A stretch of 64,000 bases of DNA, taken from assembly GCA_963716245.1 (NCBI GenBank), contig OY970300.1, forward strand, positions 1,736,001-1,800,000. Reading direction: 5' to 3'. A program made the position numbers and the translations under genes. Source of the stretch: VRUE01 sp963716245 (GTDB taxonomy: Bacteria > Actinomycetota > Thermoleophilia > Solirubrobacterales > 70-9). The notes under the pieces were generated by a model. The model was not told where the DNA came from. It saw only the letters and a list, made by a program, of their open reading frames with translations, and did not search any database. Positions 56,782 through 64,000 of the stretch are shown piece after piece. Numbering within the stretch: the stretch's first letter is position 1; every line of letters begins with the position of its first letter.

Positions 56782-57721
56782 CGGCGCCCACTCTAAGGGC
56801 AGCGGCCAGCGTCTCCGCGACCCGCTGCGGCTGCTCGTCGACCTGCTTCTCGCTGAGGCGGACGACGGCGAAGCCGCGCGCCTTCAGGGCGAGGTCGCGG
56901 TCGCGGTCGTCCTCGAACGCCTGCCTGCCGCGGTGGTAGCGGTAGCCGTCCGTTTCGACAACGAGCCGCTGTGCCCGCCAGAGGAAGTCGACCAGGTGCG
57001 GGCCGATTCGGACGTTGACCTCCGGTGGCGGCAGGCAGTGGCGGTGACAGAGCCGCAGGAAGGCGCGCTCGAGGTCGCTGCGGGTGCGGTCACGACCGGG
57101 GGCTTCGCCGATCGGCAGCCCGAGGACGTCCGCTTGCCGGATGGCGCGGCGCAGGTCCCGTGCCGAGATCAGCCCTCGGCGACCCGGGCGGGAAACCGTG
57201 CGCCGCAGGTCGCCAATCGTCCGCACGGGGGTTGTCACGGGGATTCGCTCATGAAGCGAAACAGCAGCAGGTAAGAGGGTGAGGGATCGATGGAGGCGGA
57301 TGCCCTCGCGGCGGCGCTTGCCGCCGTTGCCGGGGACCGAAACGTCGATGGGACCGTCTCCGCCCGCCAGCAGTCCCCATAGGACTGCCGCGCTTCGGTG
57401 GCTGATCGCAGCGCCCCACCGATCCAGGATCGCGATTCTCTCCTCCGCGCCCGCAGCAGCTTCGCTCTCCGATCCTCGCCTGTCCGTCGGCCTTCCGCAT
57501 GCCAGCACCGTGGCCATGCAGCGCCCCTCGAATGAGAGACATCGGTGGCCGACGGCGTAGACGCCGCGATGAATCCGGTGCAGCCGACCAGCACTGACTC
57601 GGCGTGAGATGCCGCTGGTGCTTATCCCCGCCGCCGTCAGCTGCCACTCCGTCACCACGCCGTACTGACGATCCGCGATCTTCCCGGCGGCTAAGTCCCG
57701 CGTGGCGCTTTCTTCCCGCAT
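56771..57721 (-). CDS. AbiEi-like winged-helix / DUF559 endonuclease-fold protein
   Basis: 316 aa. The N-terminal part resembles AbiEi-type antitoxins (QYGVVTEWQLTAAGISTSGISRRVSAGRLHRIHRGVYAVG, a winged helix, about 18-58). The C-terminal part is DUF559, a PD-(D/E)XK fold related to very-short-patch repair endonucleases: PPPEVNVRIGPHLVDFLW, then LVVETDGYRYH with the ExD pair, and DRDRDLALKARGFAVVRLS. Despite the AbiE name there is no AbiEii toxin next to it. It lies just upstream of polA with an 11-bp overlap. Start ATG at 57721. Confidence 0.82.
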   Translation of the reverse strand: MREESATRDLAAGKIADRQYGVVTEWQLTAAGISTSGISRRVSAGRLHRIHRGVYAVGHRCLSFEGRCMATVLACGRPTDRRGSESEAAAGAEERIAILDRWGAAISHRSAAVLWGLLAGGDGPIDVSVPGNGGKRRREGIRLHRSLTLLPAAVSLHERIPVTTPVRTIGDLRRTVSRPGRRGLISARDLRRAIRQADVLGLPIGEAPGRDRTRSDLERAFLRLCHRHCLPPPEVNVRIGPHLVDFLWRAQRLVVETDGYRYHRGRQAFEDDRDRDLALKARGFAVVRLSEKQVDEQPQRVAETLAAALRVGADGD

Positions 57722-57801
57722 ACCGGGAATAAGGCGCCAAGCACCGCCCGTTCTCCCCCCTCCCGTCGGGAGCGGTGGCGGTCTTTGCGGGGTCGGCGCG
57801 G

Positions 57802-58131
57802 CTACTTCCGCGGCAGCGATGACGCGAAATCGGCGCCGGCGTCTACCCAGGCGGCGAGGTCGTCATCGGAGGCGGTTCCGGCGGAGCCGACGAAGACCAT
57901 GTTCTTCATCGGCTTGCCGGTGAAGTCCATCGGCCGCACGTGCGGCTCGGCTAGGGCGCGTTCGGCGTCGGCGGGGTCGAGGCGGACCATCAGGTCGTCG
58001 CCGACGATGCCGACGGCCATGTTGCCGGCGATCATGAAGGCGATCCCGCCGAACATCTTGCGCTCGCTCACGTCGGCGCGAGGGGCGAGGACGTCTCGGA
58101 CCCGGTCGGCCAGCGCCTCATCGAAGGCCAT
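57802..58131 (-). CDS. TfoX N-terminal domain protein
   Basis: 109 aa. It has the TfoX/Sxy fold landmarks: VSERKMFGGIAFMIAGNMAVGI, VRLDPADAERAL and PMKNMVFVG. In gamma-proteobacteria TfoX controls competence; in actinobacteria the domain is widespread with unknown role. The ATG at 58131 is preferred to an upstream start at 58167, which would add 12 residues overlapping the ICMT-like gene further. Confidence 0.88.
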   Translation of the reverse strand: MAFDEALADRVRDVLAPRADVSERKMFGGIAFMIAGNMAVGIVGDDLMVRLDPADAERALAEPHVRPMDFTGKPMKNMVFVGSAGTASDDDLAAWVDAGADFASSLPRK

Positions 58132-58732
58132 GGAGCAGTCCCACTCCTGGGACGAAGCGGCCGACACGGGCGGCGTAGCCGGCGTACTCGTCGCCGTGCG
58201 TGCACAGGAGGTGAGGCTCCTCGACGCGCCTCACCTGCAGCTCGAGGCCGATCGCGAGAGCGGCCAGACCGCAGAGCGAGACGGCGCTGGGGACCATCAG
58301 CGCGAGGCCGAGGGCGGTCGGGAGCATGGCGCTGTAGATCGGGTTGCGAACGAGCTCGAAGGGGCCATCGGTGACGAGGGCGGTCCGCTCCTCGGGGTCG
58401 ACGCCGATCCGCCACGCGTCGCCCATCGCTAGCTGGGCGAGGAAGGTGAGAACGATGCCTGCGACCGCGAGAGCGGCACCGACCGCGTGGCCGACGACGC
58501 CGTCGAGCGCCGCAATCGGCTCGAGCACGTCGAGCAGAGCCAGGATCGGGGCGGCCGCACCGAGCGCCACGCCGAGGACGAAGAGCGCCCCGGCGAGCCA
58601 CTCGACCGCTCCGGCGTCGGAGGGAAGGCCGTGTACCCCGGTCGAGCCGGTGCGTCGCACCTGCAGCGCGATCTGCACGCCGAACGCGAGAGCGAACCAG
58701 ACGCCGTAGAGGACAAGGGCAGCAGTCGCCAT
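58118..58732 (-). CDS. ICMT/PEMT-like membrane methyltransferase
   Basis: 204 aa, about five TM helices. The C-terminal signature is ELVRNPIYSAMLPTALGLAL followed by VEEPHLLCTHGDEYAGYAARVGRFVPG, typical of the isoprenylcysteine carboxyl methyltransferase / phospholipid methyltransferase family, where RNPxY and the E..L....G..Y..Y segment bind SAM. Substrate unknown. The ATG at 58732 has TATGAT 9 nt upstream. The 3' end overlaps the TfoX-like gene by 14 bp. Confidence 0.88.
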   Translation of the reverse strand: MATAALVLYGVWFALAFGVQIALQVRRTGSTGVHGLPSDAGAVEWLAGALFVLGVALGAAAPILALLDVLEPIAALDGVVGHAVGAALAVAGIVLTFLAQLAMGDAWRIGVDPEERTALVTDGPFELVRNPIYSAMLPTALGLALMVPSAVSLCGLAALAIGLELQVRRVEEPHLLCTHGDEYAGYAARVGRFVPGVGLLHGLR

Positions 58733-58741
58733 CGGACGGCG

Positions 58742-58747
58742 ATCATA
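58742..58747 (-). promoter_or_regulatory. -10 element of the ICMT-like and TfoX-like genes
   Basis: TATGAT on the minus strand, 9 nt before the ATG at 58732. Confidence 0.5.
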
Positions 58748-58792
58748 GGCGCGGGCGGACAGGCGTGGCGAATCTGATTCGATAGCCGCCCC

Positions 58793-60250
<1,458 letters not shown>

Positions 60251-60254
60251 GGCC

Positions 60255-61160
60255 GTGAAGGTGCTGGTCACGGGGGCGAGCGGCTTCATCGGCTCGGCCC
60301 TGTGCGACGCCCTGCTCGCGCGGGGCGACAGCGTGGTCGGCCTGACCCGCGACCCGCAGCGGGCCCGCGGAACCAACCCGGCGGTCGTCTGGCACCCGTG
60401 GCAGCCGCACCTCGAACGACCGCCGGCCGAGGCGTTCGACGGCGTCGACGGGGTGGTCAACCTGATCGGCGAGCGGATCGACCAGCGCTGGAACGACGAG
60501 TCGAAGCGCCGCATCCTGGAGAGCCGGCGCACCGCGACGCACAACCTGGTCGGGGCGATCGCCGCCCTGGAGCGCAAGCCGAAGGCCATGGTCAGCCAGG
60601 CGGCGATCGGCTACTACGGGGATCGCGGCGACACGGTCGTCGACGAGTCCGACCCCCCGGGCGAGGGCTTCGACTCCGAGGTCGTCGAGGAGTGGGAGAA
60701 GGCAGCCCACGAGGTGGAGGGCAGTGGCGTGCGGCTGGTCGTCGTCCGCACCGGCCACGTGCTCGACCCGCGCGGCGGGCTGCTGGGCCGCATGCTGCCC
60801 CCGTTCAGGATGGGCGTCGGCGGTCCGCTGGCGGGCGGCGACCAGTACGTCTCCTGGATCCACATCGACGACGAGATCGGGATCCTGCTCTGGGCGCTGG
60901 ACGAGGAGCGGGTGAGCGGCACGGTCAACGCAACCGCGCCGAACCCCGTCACTAACCGCGAGTTCTCGCGGGCAATCGGGCGAGCACTGAGCCGACCGGC
61001 CCTCGTGCCGGTGCCGGGCCTGACGCTGGACGTGATGTTCGGCCGCGAGTTCGGCAAGGTGCTCCGCGGGGGACAGCGCGTCCTTCCGAAGCGCGCCCAA
61101 GAACTCGGCTACGACTTCCGGTTCAGCGAGATCGACGCGGCGCTGAAGAACCTGCTCTAG
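60255..61160 (+). CDS. TIGR01777-type SDR epimerase family protein
   Basis: 301 aa. NAD(P)-binding motif TGASGFIGSALCDALLARG (7-25), VVNLIGERIDQRWNDESKRRI, a shared AAIGYYGDRG, and HIDDEIGILLWAL identify the family found fused to or near SulA-like cell-division proteins. The Tyr-x3-Lys active site of true epimerases is altered, so catalysis is uncertain. The GTG at 60255 begins VKVLVTGASG. Its TAG stop lies inside a palindromic CTAG shared with the stop of the convergent lipoprotein gene. Confidence 0.9.
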   Translation: MKVLVTGASGFIGSALCDALLARGDSVVGLTRDPQRARGTNPAVVWHPWQPHLERPPAEAFDGVDGVVNLIGERIDQRWNDESKRRILESRRTATHNLVGAIAALERKPKAMVSQAAIGYYGDRGDTVVDESDPPGEGFDSEVVEEWEKAAHEVEGSGVRLVVVRTGHVLDPRGGLLGRMLPPFRMGVGGPLAGGDQYVSWIHIDDEIGILLWALDEERVSGTVNATAPNPVTNREFSRAIGRALSRPALVPVPGLTLDVMFGREFGKVLRGGQRVLPKRAQELGYDFRFSEIDAALKNLL

Positions 61161-61684
61161 CCGAGCTCCTCGGCGAGAGATTCGCGTGGCGACTCGGGAT
61201 CCTCGATCCGACGGAAGGCCCGAAGGAGCCGGGCGACCCCGGTGGCGCCCGAATCGGCCGAGATACGGACGATGCCGGCCTCTTCGAGGATCGGCTCGGA
61301 GAAGCGAACGGCCGTCGGGTCGCGAGTGCCGATGTAGGCGACCGACGAGGAGTCCTCGGTGGCCGCGCGGGCGGCGGCACCGATCAAGGCAAGGCGCGAC
61401 CGGCCTGCCCTGCCTGCATTGCTCCTCGCAGCGAGCGATTTCGCGCCGTCGTCGACGCAGGCCGCCCGCAGGTGCACCTCACCAACCCGCCCTCCGGCAC
61501 GAGCCAGCTCCCGCTTCGCTTCCGCGCAAAGCGGGGCGCTGACGTACACAGACACCGTCGCATCCTCCGCCACCCCTTCGTCCCCGCAGCCAGCAACGAC
61601 CAGGAGCAGTGCGCAACAGCCCGCGATCGTTGCTTTGCGGGAGATCGGGGCCGCTGGTCCCCCACCGCCGCCTCGCTTACCCAA
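61157..61684 (-). CDS. lipoprotein, truncated periplasmic-binding-protein-like
   Basis: 175 aa. The signal peptide ends in the lipobox LLVVAGC (Cys about residue 33). The mature part resembles the N-terminal lobe of branched-chain amino-acid-type binding proteins: VSVYVSAPLCAEAKRELAR, then DSSSVAYIGTRDPTAVRFSEPILEEAGIVRISA, without a second lobe. It may bind a small ligand or be a decayed copy. The TTG at 61684, overlapping pfkA by 8 bp, is the best start visible, although it is weak. Confidence 0.7.
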   Translation of the reverse strand: MGKRGGGGGPAAPISRKATIAGCCALLLVVAGCGDEGVAEDATVSVYVSAPLCAEAKRELARAGGRVGEVHLRAACVDDGAKSLAARSNAGRAGRSRLALIGAAARAATEDSSSVAYIGTRDPTAVRFSEPILEEAGIVRISADSGATGVARLLRAFRRIEDPESPRESLAEELG

Positions 61685-62705
61685 AGAAGACCTCGGCCTC
61701 CTCGTACAGCTCCGCCGGCACCGTCTTGAGCTCGGCGGTCGCCTCGGTCAGATCGACCAGGTGAATGTCGGTCCCCCGCAGCGCGGTCATCTTGCCCCAC
61801 TCCCCGGCCTCCACCGCGTCGATCGCGTGCAAGCCGAAGCGCGTCGCCAGCACGCGGTCGAAGGCGGTCGGGGTGCCGCCGCGCTGGACGTGACCCAGTA
61901 CGGTCGCGCGCGCCTCCTTGCCGGTGCGGCGCTCGATCTCGCCCTCCAGCCAGTGGGCGATGCCGCCGAGCCGGACGTGGCCGAACTCGTCCAGCTTGTC
62001 GTCCTGGGTCTCCGAGATCCCGCCGACCGGCTGCGCCCCCTCGGCGACGACGACGATCGGCGCGAACTGGCTCTCGAAGCGCCGGCCGACGAACTCGCAG
62101 ACCTTCTCGACGTCGAACTGCTGCTCGGGGATGAGGATGACGTTGGCGCCGCCGGCGAGACCGGCGTGAAAGGCGATCCAGCCGGCGTGGCGGCCCATCA
62201 CCTCGGCGATCAGGACCCGATGGTGGCTGCCCGCGGTGGTGTGCAGGCGGTCGATCGCCTCCATCGCGATGTTGACGGCGGTGTCGAAGCCGAACGTGTA
62301 GTCGGTGGCGCCGAGGTCGTTGTCGATCGTCTTCGGCACGCCGATGACCTTCACTCCGTGCTCGCCGTGCAGCCGCGACGCCGCGCCCAGCGTGTCCTCG
62401 CCGCCGATCGCGATCAGGCCGTCGACGCCTTCCGCCGCGAGGTTCGCGGTCAGGCGCTCCACGCCGCCCTCCTCCTTGAAGGGATTGGTCCGCGAGCTGC
62501 CGAGGATCGTGCCGCCGCGCGGCAGGATGCCGCGCACCTCGGGCACTCCCAGAGGTGTGCTGTCGCCCTCCAGCGGCCCGTGCCAGCCGTCCCGGTAGCC
62601 GACGAACTCGTGGCCGCACTGTTCGACGCCCTTGCGGACGATCGCCCGGATCACCGCGTTGAGCCCGGGGCAGTCGCCCCCGCCGGTGAGCACTCCGATC
62701 CGCAT
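61677..62705 (-). CDS. 6-phosphofructokinase with PPi-type active-site residues
   Basis: 342 aa, PfkA fold. Nucleotide/PPi loop GVLTGGGDCPGLNAV, then GGEDT at 101-105 with Asp at 104, and PKTIDND at 124-130 with Lys at 125. ATP-dependent enzymes carry Gly at both positions; Asp and Lys mark PPi-dependent ones, so reversible phosphorylation of fructose-6-phosphate by PPi is predicted. The catalytic Asp is in KTIDND, and MGRHAG and HVQRGG follow. The ATG at 62705 has TAAGCT 7 nt upstream. Confidence 0.93.
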   Translation of the reverse strand: MRIGVLTGGGDCPGLNAVIRAIVRKGVEQCGHEFVGYRDGWHGPLEGDSTPLGVPEVRGILPRGGTILGSSRTNPFKEEGGVERLTANLAAEGVDGLIAIGGEDTLGAASRLHGEHGVKVIGVPKTIDNDLGATDYTFGFDTAVNIAMEAIDRLHTTAGSHHRVLIAEVMGRHAGWIAFHAGLAGGANVILIPEQQFDVEKVCEFVGRRFESQFAPIVVVAEGAQPVGGISETQDDKLDEFGHVRLGGIAHWLEGEIERRTGKEARATVLGHVQRGGTPTAFDRVLATRFGLHAIDAVEAGEWGKMTALRGTDIHLVDLTEATAELKTVPAELYEEAEVFFG

Positions 62706-62712
62706 CGACCGC

Positions 62713-62718
62713 AGCTTA
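62713..62718 (-). promoter_or_regulatory. -10 element, leaderless promoter of the phosphofructokinase gene
   Basis: TAAGCT on the minus strand, 7 nt before the ATG at 62705. Confidence 0.55.
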
Positions 62719-62747
62719 GACCTGGCCGCGCCCGCGGCGACGCGATA

Positions 62748-62761
62748 GGTTCGAACGAACC
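62748..62761. promoter_or_regulatory. perfect inverted repeat upstream of the methyltransferase
   Basis: GGTTCG-AA-CGAACC, 6-bp arms with a 2-nt spacer, 15 bp upstream of the methyltransferase ATG and within the divergent promoter region shared with the phosphofructokinase gene. It may be an operator. Confidence 0.4.
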
Positions 62762-62776
62762 GAGCGAGGAGGGACG

Positions 62777-63592
62777 ATGAGCGAGTCAGTCGATCTGCAA
62801 GCGGTCAGGGACGCCCAGCAGAAAACCTGGTCCGAAGGCGACTTCTCGATGGTCGCCGGAATCGTGATGATGGTCGCCGAGGAGCTGGCCGAAGCGCTCG
62901 ACATCGTCACCGACGAGCGTGTCCTCGACGTCGCCTGCGGCAGCGGCAACGGCGCGCTCGCCGCGGCCCGGCGCGCCTGGGGCAACACCGTCGGTGCCGA
63001 CTTCGTGCCGTCGCTCCTGGAACGGGGGCGCGAACGCGCCGCCGTCGAACGGCTGGACGTCGAGTTCGTCGAGGCCGATGCGACCGACCTGCCCTTCGGG
63101 GACGGCGAGTTCGACGTCGTGATCTCGATCTTCGGCGCGATGTTCGCGGCCGATCAGGAGAAGGCGGCGGCCGAGCTGGTGCGCAGCTGCAAGCCGGGTG
63201 GCCGGATCGGCATGGCCAACTGGGTCCCGGACGGCGAGATCGGCAAGATGTTCATGACGATCGCCAAGCACGCTCCGCCCCCGCCGGGGGTCCCGTCGCC
63301 GCTGGTCTGGGGGACCGAGGAGCGGCTGCGCGAGCTGTTCGGCGACGACATCTCCGACCTGCGCGTCGAGCGCCGCCGGGCGCGGCAGACCTTCCGCTCG
63401 GCCGACCACTGGCTCGACTTCTTCCGCACCTACTTCGGCCCGACCAAGGTCGCCTTCGAGCGGGTCGGCGCCGAGGGCGAGGAGGCGCTGGCGGCGGACC
63501 TGCGCGACTTCCTGGAAGCAGGCAACACGGCCGGGGACCGCGGCTTGGTCCTCGAACCCGAGTACCTGCAGGTCGTCGCGACGCGGGCTTAG
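62777..63592 (+). CDS. class I SAM-dependent methyltransferase
   Basis: 271 aa. SAM-binding motif I VLDVACGSGNGALAAAR (about residue 49), motif II GADFVPSLLERGRERA, motif III FEVEADATDLPFGDGEFDVV-like and motif IV SIFGAMFAADQEKAAAELVR. The C-terminal half resembles UbiE/SmtA-type small-molecule methyltransferases. Substrate unknown. A GAGGAGGG Shine-Dalgarno lies just before the ATG at 62777. Confidence 0.9.
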   Translation: MSESVDLQAVRDAQQKTWSEGDFSMVAGIVMMVAEELAEALDIVTDERVLDVACGSGNGALAAARRAWGNTVGADFVPSLLERGRERAAVERLDVEFVEADATDLPFGDGEFDVVISIFGAMFAADQEKAAAELVRSCKPGGRIGMANWVPDGEIGKMFMTIAKHAPPPPGVPSPLVWGTEERLRELFGDDISDLRVERRRARQTFRSADHWLDFFRTYFGPTKVAFERVGAEGEEALAADLRDFLEAGNTAGDRGLVLEPEYLQVVATRA

Positions 63593-63618
63593 GAACCTGC
63601 GACGCCCGGGTGGGGCGC

Positions 63619-63777
63619 TCAGCGACCGGGGTTCAGCGTCTGCTGCAGCACTCGCGCAGCGGCACCGATGAAGAGGACGGTCAGGAAGACCATCCCGGCG
63701 ATCGGGCCGCCCTGCCCGAAGGCGTAGGAGACGACGGCGGCGGCGAGCGCGAGGAAGAAGGCGACGACGAGTCCCAT
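63619..63777 (-). CDS. 52-aa two-helix membrane protein
   Basis: MGLVVAFFLALAAAVVSYA forms the first TM, PIAGMVFLTVLFIGAAARV the second, with the short loop GQGG between them and a basic end NPGR. It is on the same strand as the trpA fragment, 82 bp after its stop. There is no close promoter; the family is not recognised. Short, but the hydrophobic pattern is clean and it has an ATG and a stop. Confidence 0.6.
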   Translation of the reverse strand: MGLVVAFFLALAAAVVSYAFGQGGPIAGMVFLTVLFIGAAARVLQQTLNPGR

Positions 63778-63859
63778 GCGGCGCTGATCCTAGAACAAGC
63801 GCCGGTCCAAGCGACGGGCCGCCGTCCTCGGGGCGAGTCCCTGACGGCGCCGGGGGGTT

Positions 63860-64000
63860 CTAAGCGTTGAGCGCGGCGCGGGTATCGCGCAAGAAGGCGC
63901 TGACGGCCACCGCGGCGTCCTCGGAAGCGCCCGCCTCCGCGACTGCTCGGACGAGGCGACTGCCGACGATCACGCCGTCGGCGACGCGGCCGACCTCCGC
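63860..64000 (-). CDS. trpA: tryptophan synthase alpha subunit, 3' end (partial)
   Basis: The last 46 codons plus TAG; the gene continues beyond the right edge. The visible C-terminus, AEVGRVADGVIVGSRLVRAV followed by a helix ending RAALNA, is the standard TrpA ending that closes the TIM barrel with the phosphate-binding GS. In the enzyme it releases indole from indole-3-glycerol phosphate. Confidence 0.9.
   Translation of the reverse strand, partial: AEVGRVADGVIVGSRLVRAVAEAGASEDAAVAVSAFLRDTRAALNA

Overview
The window is about 64 kb of dense, high-GC bacterial chromosome. Gene content, frequent GTG starts, 4-bp ATGA/GTGA overlaps and an actinobacterial-style -10 motif point to an actinobacterium. 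The mix of Rex, H+-pyrophosphatase, a PPi-type phosphofructokinase and a Thermoleophilia-like secreted protein makes Solirubrobacterales/Thermoleophilia my best guess, made from memory of gene families and not from a phylogeny. Most of it is ordinary core genome. No phage, transposon, insertion sequence or CRISPR array is visible.

Layout. 1-6 kb (minus): aspS, hisS, a metallo-beta-lactamase-fold hydrolase, a small basic membrane protein, a formiminotransferase-like gene and an M29-like metalloprotein. 6.1-7.6 kb: tRNA-Met(CAT), about 290 bp without a gene, then a HEPN / winged-helix-MNT nucleotidyltransferase cassette with a striking upstream repeat array. 7.7-15.4 kb: yjbQ, thrC, a divergent LeuRS-like gene, a small gene with an unusual leader ORF, GtrA, and several exported proteins. 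15.5-19.1 kb: a heterodimeric ABC exporter. 19.1-27.7 kb (minus): a lipoprotein, tRNA-Gln(CTG), then a seven-gene run with two TrkA/RCK proteins, two APC permeases carrying C-terminal Usp domains, a 2-TM protein and two oxidoreductases, probably ion or amino-acid transport. 28.3-39 kb (minus): H+-pyrophosphatase, a carboxylate-amine ligase, Rex, glutaredoxin, the t6A genes tsaD/tsaB/tsaE with rimI, uracil-DNA glycosylase, an FmdB zinc ribbon and panC-panD-panB. 39-46 kb: acyltransferase, uvrA with a perfect SOS box, a thioredoxin-TPR protein and uvrB. 46-51 kb: rpsA-coaE-lytic transglycosylase-MFS-unknown, joined by 4-bp overlaps. 51-64 kb: flavoprotein, DMT transporter, ECF sigma factor with a hydrophobic segment and Ser/Gly tail, polA, a DUF559/AbiEi-like protein, TfoX-like and ICMT-like proteins, malic enzyme, SDR epimerase, lipoprotein, PPi-type phosphofructokinase, methyltransferase, a 52-aa membrane protein, and the 3' end of trpA running off the right edge.

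How the genes work together. CoA synthesis is represented by panB, panC, panD and coaE. DNA repair is represented by uvrA, uvrB, polA, and the type 4 uracil-DNA glycosylase. tRNA biology is represented by aspS (predicted non-discriminating), hisS, the LeuRS-like gene and tsaB/D/E. Pyrophosphate-linked energy metabolism is suggested by a K+-independent H+-PPase together with a phosphofructokinase carrying the PPi-type residues.

The most general observation is about translation starts. At least a dozen transcription-unit heads carry a TANNNT hexamer 6-9 nt before the start codon (a few at 10), the pattern expected for leaderless mRNAs. Other genes have strong Shine-Dalgarno sequences. I used this to choose several starts. 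The best candidates for under-described biology are the wHTH-MNT/HEPN cassette with its 20-bp-periodic repeats, the leader ORF at 11988, the divergent LeuRS, and the possibly membrane-tethered sigma factor.
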